A DNA stretch of 64,000 nucleotides from Polyangiaceae bacterium. GTDB taxonomy: Bacteria; Myxococcota_A; Polyangia; Polyangiales; Polyangiaceae. Within the stretch, counting starts at the first letter, position 1; each line of letters begins with the position of its first letter. Where the stretch lies: positions 1 through 64,000 of the forward strand of contig JAICUB010000011.1 in NCBI GenBank assembly GCA_025936045.1, read 5' to 3'. Both the position numbers and the translations under genes were made by a program. The notes below the pieces were generated by a model. It saw nothing but the letters and a program-made list of their open reading frames with translations. It made no database searches and was not told where the DNA came from. This document shows positions 59,863 to 64,000 of the stretch, piece after piece.

Positions 59863-59952
59863 GGTCGCGGCCGCCGTGCTTGCGTTCCGGGGTGGCTCTT
59901 TGAAAGAATAGGCCGCGCTGCCCCTCGGGGGGCCCGGCAGAGAATTTCTACC

Positions 59953-60894
59953 ATGCGTACGCTCAATCCCTCGCTCGCACTCGCTTCGCTCGTTGGTTTC
60001 CTTACCGCGGCAAGCTGCACGCTCATCACCGACGTTGATCGCACCAAGATCCCGACGGACGCGGGCGCCGAGGCGGGCGCGCCGGGCACCGGCGGCACGA
60101 CGGAGTCGGGCGGCACCGGCGGCACCACGCAAACCGGCGGCACCGGCGGAACGGACACGGGAGGCGGCGCCGGCACGGGCGGTGAAGCGGGCCAGAACCC
60201 GACGGGCGGCACCGGCGGCGAGAGCGGCGCGGGCACCGGCGCGACCGGCGGCACGAGCGGCGCGGCAGGAGGCGGCTCGGTCACGCCCGTGTGCGAGCAA
60301 GCAACGGGAACGATCACGCTCGCGCCGAACACGTTCTTCTCGGACAAGGACACCTTCTCGATCGGCGACGGCGTCAACGCGCCGGTCGTGTTCGAGTTCG
60401 ACCTCAACGGCGACGGTCTGACCAACGACAGCCACGTCGGCATCGTCTTCGACGGCACCGAAAACCAATTCGGCCTGGCCGCGCTCATCACGACGGCCAT
60501 CAACGCTCAGCGCACCGCGAAGGCGCTGCTCGTCAAAGCCACCTTCGCCGAGGCTCCGATCGACAACGGCGGCGGTGAAGGCGGCGCAGCGGGCGCGGCG
60601 GGGAGCGCAGCGGGCGGGGCGGACAACGGCGGCGCCACGACGGGTCCGACGCTGGATCCGGCCACGGACACCGCGCATATCGCCCTCGAGAACGACCTCG
60701 CGGGTGCGCTCGGCAACGTGAGGATCAACCACTCGAAGAGCTCCGCCATCGGGCAGGGCATCGGCAACGGGAACTTCAAGACGACCGGCATGAGCGGCGG
60801 CGACGCCGTCGCCTGCGCGAGCGCCGCAAGCTGCAGCACCGACGACGAGTGCGCGAGCAACACGTGCGGCAGCGACAGCATGTGCACGCAGTGA
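59953..60894 (+). CDS. Lipoprotein with Gly-rich linker and Cys-rich end
   Basis: Lipoprotein of 313 residues. Lipobox L-T-A-A-S-C is followed by a long Gly/Thr linker (about 35-105), then a globular part starting CEQATGTITLAPNTFFSDKDTFSIGDG, and a C-terminal Cys cluster (ACASAASCSTDDECASNTCG). It resembles other linker-lipoproteins in this window. The ATG at 59953 is used. I do not recognise a family, and the location is next to a nuclease gene only by chance, as far as I can see. Confidence 0.7.
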   Translation: MRTLNPSLALASLVGFLTAASCTLITDVDRTKIPTDAGAEAGAPGTGGTTESGGTGGTTQTGGTGGTDTGGGAGTGGEAGQNPTGGTGGESGAGTGATGGTSGAAGGGSVTPVCEQATGTITLAPNTFFSDKDTFSIGDGVNAPVVFEFDLNGDGLTNDSHVGIVFDGTENQFGLAALITTAINAQRTAKALLVKATFAEAPIDNGGGEGGAAGAAGSAAGGADNGGATTGPTLDPATDTAHIALENDLAGALGNVRINHSKSSAIGQGIGNGNFKTTGMSGGDAVACASAASCSTDDECASNTCGSDSMCTQ

Positions 60895-60918
60895 CGCAAC
60901 GGCTGAGGGGAGCACGCG

Positions 60919-60935
60919 CGCGGCGTCGCGCCGCG
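60919..60935. terminator. GC-rich hairpin in convergent gap
   Basis: CGCGGCG and CGCCGCG flank TCG (7-bp stem). No T-run, so at best a weak, possibly bidirectional stop for the two convergent genes. Confidence 0.3.
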
Positions 60936-60944
60936 GCGTGAAAC

Positions 60945-61550
60945 TCAGCGGCGCCGCGCGCGGCGCAAGAACACGAGCGCCACGCCGAGGAGCGACATTG
61001 CCGCCGCGGCCTCGCGCGTCGCGGTGCGCTCGCGCGGGAGGGCGCTGATGGTGGCGCCGCAGCCGTATTTGGGTCCCGCGCACAACGAGCCCTCCGCGTC
61101 ATTCGGGACGTCGGGGTCGCGGTTCTTCGTGAGCTCTTCCGTGTCGATCATCCCGTCGCCGTCGGAGTCACACGGCTGCGGTCCGGTGTCGTTGCACGGC
61201 GTCGTGGCCATGAGCTTGAGCAAGTTCTCGACTTGCGCGTCCGTGGCGGGCAGCCCTTTGTTCATCGCGATCATGTTTGCGATGAACACGCCCTCGCCTC
61301 GGCCGTTGGGAAGACTCTTTTTCGCGTAGCCGGGCGTCGTGGCGGCGTTCGGCTTGAGATTTGGGAGTCCGCCCGTCTCCGTCGTGTGACACAGCGTGCA
61401 TTGAGGCGCGCATGCGTTGCCGATCTGCTTCTGGACCGCCGCGGGATATGAGTCTCGGGCCATCGCGGGCAACGCCACCCCCAGCACGAGCGCCATGCCG
61501 GCAAGCCCCGAGACGCACGAGCGAATCGAACGAAACCTGGTTTGGCTCAT
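60945..61550 (-). CDS. Secreted c-type cytochrome-like protein with MYXO-CTERM-like tail
   Basis: Protein of 201 residues. Signal peptide (LAGMALVLGVALPAMA), a haem-binding C51-T-L-C54-H55, a D-S-D-G-D-G-M-I-D-T calcium-type loop, and a C-terminal sorting signal of the MYXO-CTERM kind: a GCG-like cysteine motif followed by a membrane segment and RRARRR. The ATG has GAGGTGA ahead of it. It starts 10 bases after the porin gene, so both are in one operon with yceI. Confidence 0.78.
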   Translation of the reverse strand: MSQTRFRSIRSCVSGLAGMALVLGVALPAMARDSYPAAVQKQIGNACAPQCTLCHTTETGGLPNLKPNAATTPGYAKKSLPNGRGEGVFIANMIAMNKGLPATDAQVENLLKLMATTPCNDTGPQPCDSDGDGMIDTEELTKNRDPDVPNDAEGSLCAGPKYGCGATISALPRERTATREAAAAMSLLGVALVFLRRARRR

Positions 61551-61560
61551 CGTCGTCACC

Positions 61561-62823
61561 TCACAGGAACGCATGGAGCTGCGTGAAGAGCGTGAAATCA
61601 CTCGGGCGCTGGATGGCGTCGACGCGCACGTCCATGTGCGGCAGGAAGAACCAGTTCGCGGTCACCCAGAACCCGACCTCGCCTTTGCCCTCGCCCGGGC
61701 GCGTCCGCACGCGCGCCACCGTGGGATCGGCCGCCGCCTGGACGTTCTGCTCCTTCTCGCTCTTGAGCTGCCCCTGGTCCTGCCATTCGAGGGTAAGCAT
61801 GCCATGCAAACCCTGGATGAACTCGTAGTCGCCCTGCAGGAAGCCGACGTAGCCGAGGCCGCGCGTCGAGTCGGTCATCAAGTCCGCTTCACCCAGGATT
61901 GCAAAATCGTCCGTCACGCCGATGCGGGTGAACGGGCCGTGCGCCCCACGCGCGATGTTCGTCTCGAGCGTCACGCGGTCTTCCTTCGCGTACGTGTAGA
62001 AGCTCGAAACGCCGATCGCCGCACGCGCTCCGGCCATGAGCTCGAGGTAGCCGCTGTACCCGCGCTCGCGGAACTTGTCGGGGCTGATCTGGTAGTTGCC
62101 CAAAATGGGCATGAATTCGCCGCGTAGGCTCTCCGAGTTGTACGCGACCGCGGCGCCGTACTCCTGGCCCGACTCCCGATCGGTGCGTGTCGATTGTCGC
62201 ACCCACATCGTGTGTTCGGGGATGCGCACGCCGAACGGCAGGTTCAGGCGCCCGACGCGCACCGTGACCTCGTTCGAGACGTCGTACCCCAAGTAGAAGC
62301 TGCGCGAGATGAGGTTGTACTGGTCGCCTTGGTTCGCGGTGATCTGAGAGGTACGACCGTAGAGGGAACCCGGCGGCGTCTTGATCACGCCGAGGCTGCC
62401 CCCCACCGTGACGTTTCCGAACCGGAGCTGCCCGTACACGTCGAGCTGCATCGGAAAGACGCTGAGCTTCTTGTCGCTGTAGTCGGACGCCACGCGGACG
62501 CTGCCGCCGAGGAGCACGGAGGTCGGCAGATCCATGAACCAGAGGAAGCGCGACGCAGGTGACGGCTCGGCTTCCTCCGAGTTCTTTCCGTCGTAGTGCA
62601 TGCGCAGTAAGAGATCGCTCTGGGCGCGGCCGTAGGCCGTCAGCGTTTCACCGCCCGACGGATCGGCGTGACACACCGGACAGCCGCTGTAGCCGTGCCG
62701 GATCATCCACGAGTACGCGTGAGCCGGCTTGGAGACGAACAGCATGCCGACGAGTGGCAAAGCCACCGCGAGCACGCGCCACCAGACTCCCCGCGTCCGG
62801 ACCCTGAGCGTCTCTTTCCGCAT
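61561..62823 (-). CDS. Outer-membrane barrel with N-terminal haem motif
   Basis: Protein of 420 residues. Signal peptide (LAVALPLVGMLFVSKPAHA) leads to C48-P-V-C51-H52, a c-haem site, followed by a porin-like barrel of about 300 residues with repeated strands (VRVASDYSDKKLSVF, FYLGYDVSNEVTVRVGRLNLPFG, YSGYLELMAGARAAIG, VGFWVTANWFFLPHMDVRVDAIQ) and FL at the very end. A single-haem barrel could pass electrons across the outer membrane, like porin-cytochrome systems. AAAGGGGG precedes the ATG. It is in a row with yceI and a cytochrome. Confidence 0.78.
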   Translation of the reverse strand: MRKETLRVRTRGVWWRVLAVALPLVGMLFVSKPAHAYSWMIRHGYSGCPVCHADPSGGETLTAYGRAQSDLLLRMHYDGKNSEEAEPSPASRFLWFMDLPTSVLLGGSVRVASDYSDKKLSVFPMQLDVYGQLRFGNVTVGGSLGVIKTPPGSLYGRTSQITANQGDQYNLISRSFYLGYDVSNEVTVRVGRLNLPFGVRIPEHTMWVRQSTRTDRESGQEYGAAVAYNSESLRGEFMPILGNYQISPDKFRERGYSGYLELMAGARAAIGVSSFYTYAKEDRVTLETNIARGAHGPFTRIGVTDDFAILGEADLMTDSTRGLGYVGFLQGDYEFIQGLHGMLTLEWQDQGQLKSEKEQNVQAAADPTVARVRTRPGEGKGEVGFWVTANWFFLPHMDVRVDAIQRPSDFTLFTQLHAFL

Positions 62824-62871
62824 GAAGGCCCCCTTTATTTGTCGGCAAGGGGGCTGATGTCAATGCCTACC

Positions 62872-63420
62872 TTACTTCGCGTGGAGTTTGAACTTCGCAT
62901 CGACCTTCACGTTCGAATCGACGCAAACGCCGAGATAGCAGGGCTTTTCGATCTTGTGGTCCTCGATGTTCACGTTGAAGTGACCGTCGACCGCATACTC
63001 GCTGCCGTGCCGCTCCGCGGCGTAAGCGACCTTCACGTCGTGTGTCACGCCGTGAAGCCGAAATTTCCCCGGCGCGCTGCCGGAACTTTTCTTCCCGTCC
63101 TCGGGAACCTTGATCGCGCTCTTATCGACGGTGAGGCTCGCGTCCGGCCATTGATCGACGCCGAGATAGCGCTTCGTGTGATTGTCCCTGAGCCCGATGC
63201 CCGTCTTGATGTCCTTCAACGAGGCTTTGAAGACGAGCGCGCCGCCCTGATCGATCGTGATGAGGTTCTCGGCGGTGCCGTTGATCTTGAGACCGCCCGG
63301 ACCGACCGCGGTAAATCCGAGGTTTGGTTTACCGACCACGTCGTAGCCGTCGGCAGCGGCGGCGAAAGCGACGGTCAACGCCATGAGGGCGGTAGCGAGG
63401 GGCGGCAGGCGGTAGCGCAT
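62872..63420 (-). CDS. YceI-like periplasmic isoprenoid-binding protein
   Basis: Member of the YceI family (polyisoprenoid-binding barrel) of 182 residues. Signal peptide (LATALMALTVAFAAAADG). Family landmarks: NLGFTAVGPGGLKINGTAENL, FKASLKDIKTGIGLRDNHTKRYLGVDQWPDASL, FRLHGVTHDVKVAY. Some members bind quinone precursors, which would fit an electron-transfer operon. The ribosome site CAGGAGA precedes the ATG at 63420. It is the first gene of the three-gene operon. Confidence 0.85.
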   Translation of the reverse strand: MRYRLPPLATALMALTVAFAAAADGYDVVGKPNLGFTAVGPGGLKINGTAENLITIDQGGALVFKASLKDIKTGIGLRDNHTKRYLGVDQWPDASLTVDKSAIKVPEDGKKSSGSAPGKFRLHGVTHDVKVAYAAERHGSEYAVDGHFNVNIEDHKIEKPCYLGVCVDSNVKVDAKFKLHAK

Positions 63421-63570
63421 CTGAAAATCTCCTGGAGTAGGTGCCGGGACGGTTCTGCGATCAGGCTTACCGCGACCGCAAGAGGTCTCGAAAGTGTAGT
63501 ACGTCACACCCCCCTCGCAGGTTCCCCCGCAGCGCAGGGCTTCGAACTTCACGGGATTTTTGCCGCCTGT

Positions 63571-64000
63571 CTACTTAACCGTCGATCCGTCTCGTCCAGG
63601 CGTTCGCACCAAGGCCACCAGACGCCGCCTACGCGCCGTGAGCGGCCATTCGCACGAGACATCCATTCGTACGGCCCAACCCAGAAGGCTCGGCGGTGGC
63701 TCACGCGCGAGCAGCACCCACACCTCACGGGTGGCGAGCCGCGCCCCCTCCGTGAGCCACTCGGGCGGCGGGAGCGTCGCGCGTGAAATCGCGACCTCGG
63801 CGGAGCCCGCCGGCAACGCTTGGGAGCGGCCACGAACGACACGCACCCCGACGCCGAGCGTCCCCACGACCGTGCGGAGAAATGCGACGCGTTTCTGCAG
63901 CGGCTCGCACAACGTCATTTGCACCCGTGGCTCGAGCAGGGCGAGCGGCACTCCGGGCGCGCCCGCGCCGCTGCCCACGTCGAGCCACGCCCCGCCCGCG
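63571..64000 (-). CDS. rsmG: 16S rRNA (guanine-N7-)-methyltransferase RsmG, 5' end outside window
   Basis: Partial gene for the enzyme that methylates G527 of 16S rRNA. The readable C-terminal 142 codons include A-W-L-D-V-G-S-G-A-G-A-P-G-V-P (SAM-binding) and L-C-E-P-L-Q-K-R-V-A-F-L-R, both diagnostic for RsmG. The remaining N-terminus lies beyond the window edge. The stop is TAG at 63573-63571. The neighbouring yceI operon starts 150 bases further down on the same strand. Confidence 0.88.
   Translation of the reverse strand, partial: AGGAWLDVGSGAGAPGVPLALLEPRVQMTLCEPLQKRVAFLRTVVGTLGVGVRVVRGRSQALPAGSAEVAISRATLPPPEWLTEGARLATREVWVLLAREPPPSLLGWAVRMDVSCEWPLTARRRRLVALVRTPGRDGSTVK

Noticed and set aside
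1..64000. tRNA, rRNA or insertion-sequence genes.
   Set aside because: I saw no tRNA-like cloverleaf arms, rRNA core sequence or transposase motif in the window.

Overview
The window is very GC-rich, densely packed bacterial chromosome with no rRNA, tRNA, CRISPR array or complete mobile element that I can see. Several traits point to a myxobacterium (Myxococcota, probably Polyangia-like): many lipoproteins whose lipobox cysteine is followed by Gly/Thr/Ser-rich linkers, a cytochrome with a MYXO-CTERM-like tail, TPR and outer-membrane proteins resembling the adventurous-gliding (Glt/Agl) envelope proteins, a fibro-slime-type protein, and many small ECF sigma modules. This placement is inference from protein style, not from a marker gene. 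Layout: 1-4478 (minus) holds a LacI-type regulator cut by the window edge, a TlpA-like thioredoxin lipoprotein, an OmpA-like membrane protein, a VKOR-DsbA-like fusion and a PKD-type lipoprotein, which suggests an envelope disulfide-bond module. 4620-8352 (plus) holds a secreted protein, an ECF sigma factor with a coupled membrane protein, and a lipoprotein. 8365-15837 (minus) is the most interesting block: a GriI/ADTH-type aldolase, a carboxylic acid reductase (CAR), Rieske oxygenase alpha and beta subunits and a DHQ-synthase-II/GriH-type enzyme. Together they look like a compact pathway from aspartate semialdehyde plus a C3 or C6 sugar phosphate to a 3-amino-4-hydroxybenzoate-like acid, followed by reduction and oxygenation. 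16200-17702 carries a divergent Cys-His-Asp protein and a coiled-coil protein. 17708-26904 (minus) carries a translationally coupled TPR/secreted-protein operon resembling gltC/gltD/gltE, gpmA, and a beta-barrel protein.

27043-43266 contains a substrate-binding-protein pair, two divergent citrate-synthase-family genes (one with an N-terminal HTH), lipoproteins, an N-formylglutamate amidohydrolase-like gene, a Uma2-family gene, an M20 hydrolase / ECF sigma / ChrR-cupin operon, ApbE, a GYF-like membrane protein, a coiled-coil membrane protein, a mannose-1-phosphate guanylyltransferase and a PH-like membrane protein. 43358-53467 contains YbeY, an HU-like protein, an RlmI-like methyltransferase, a relic nucleotidyltransferase, a HAD phosphatase, a fibro-slime protein, ArgD, a catalytically degenerate P1B-type ATPase with a TRASH-like zinc finger, and a Fur-family regulator. 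53524-64000 contains a Cys-rich-repeat lipoprotein, 5-formyl-THF cyclo-ligase, a GT2 glycosyltransferase fused to a C45 Ntn-acyltransferase, a PrsW-like protease, a 5'-3' exonuclease, a haem-porin/cytochrome/YceI operon, and the 3' part of rsmG.

A 39-bp intergenic repeat with the palindromic core ATGCTGCCAGC occurs six times between 29.7 and 48.1 kb. Every copy lies between convergently oriented reading frames (in one case the partner is a relic gene). I found no copy inside a gene. Many adjacent genes overlap by GTGA, ATGA or TGATG, so translational coupling is the rule here.
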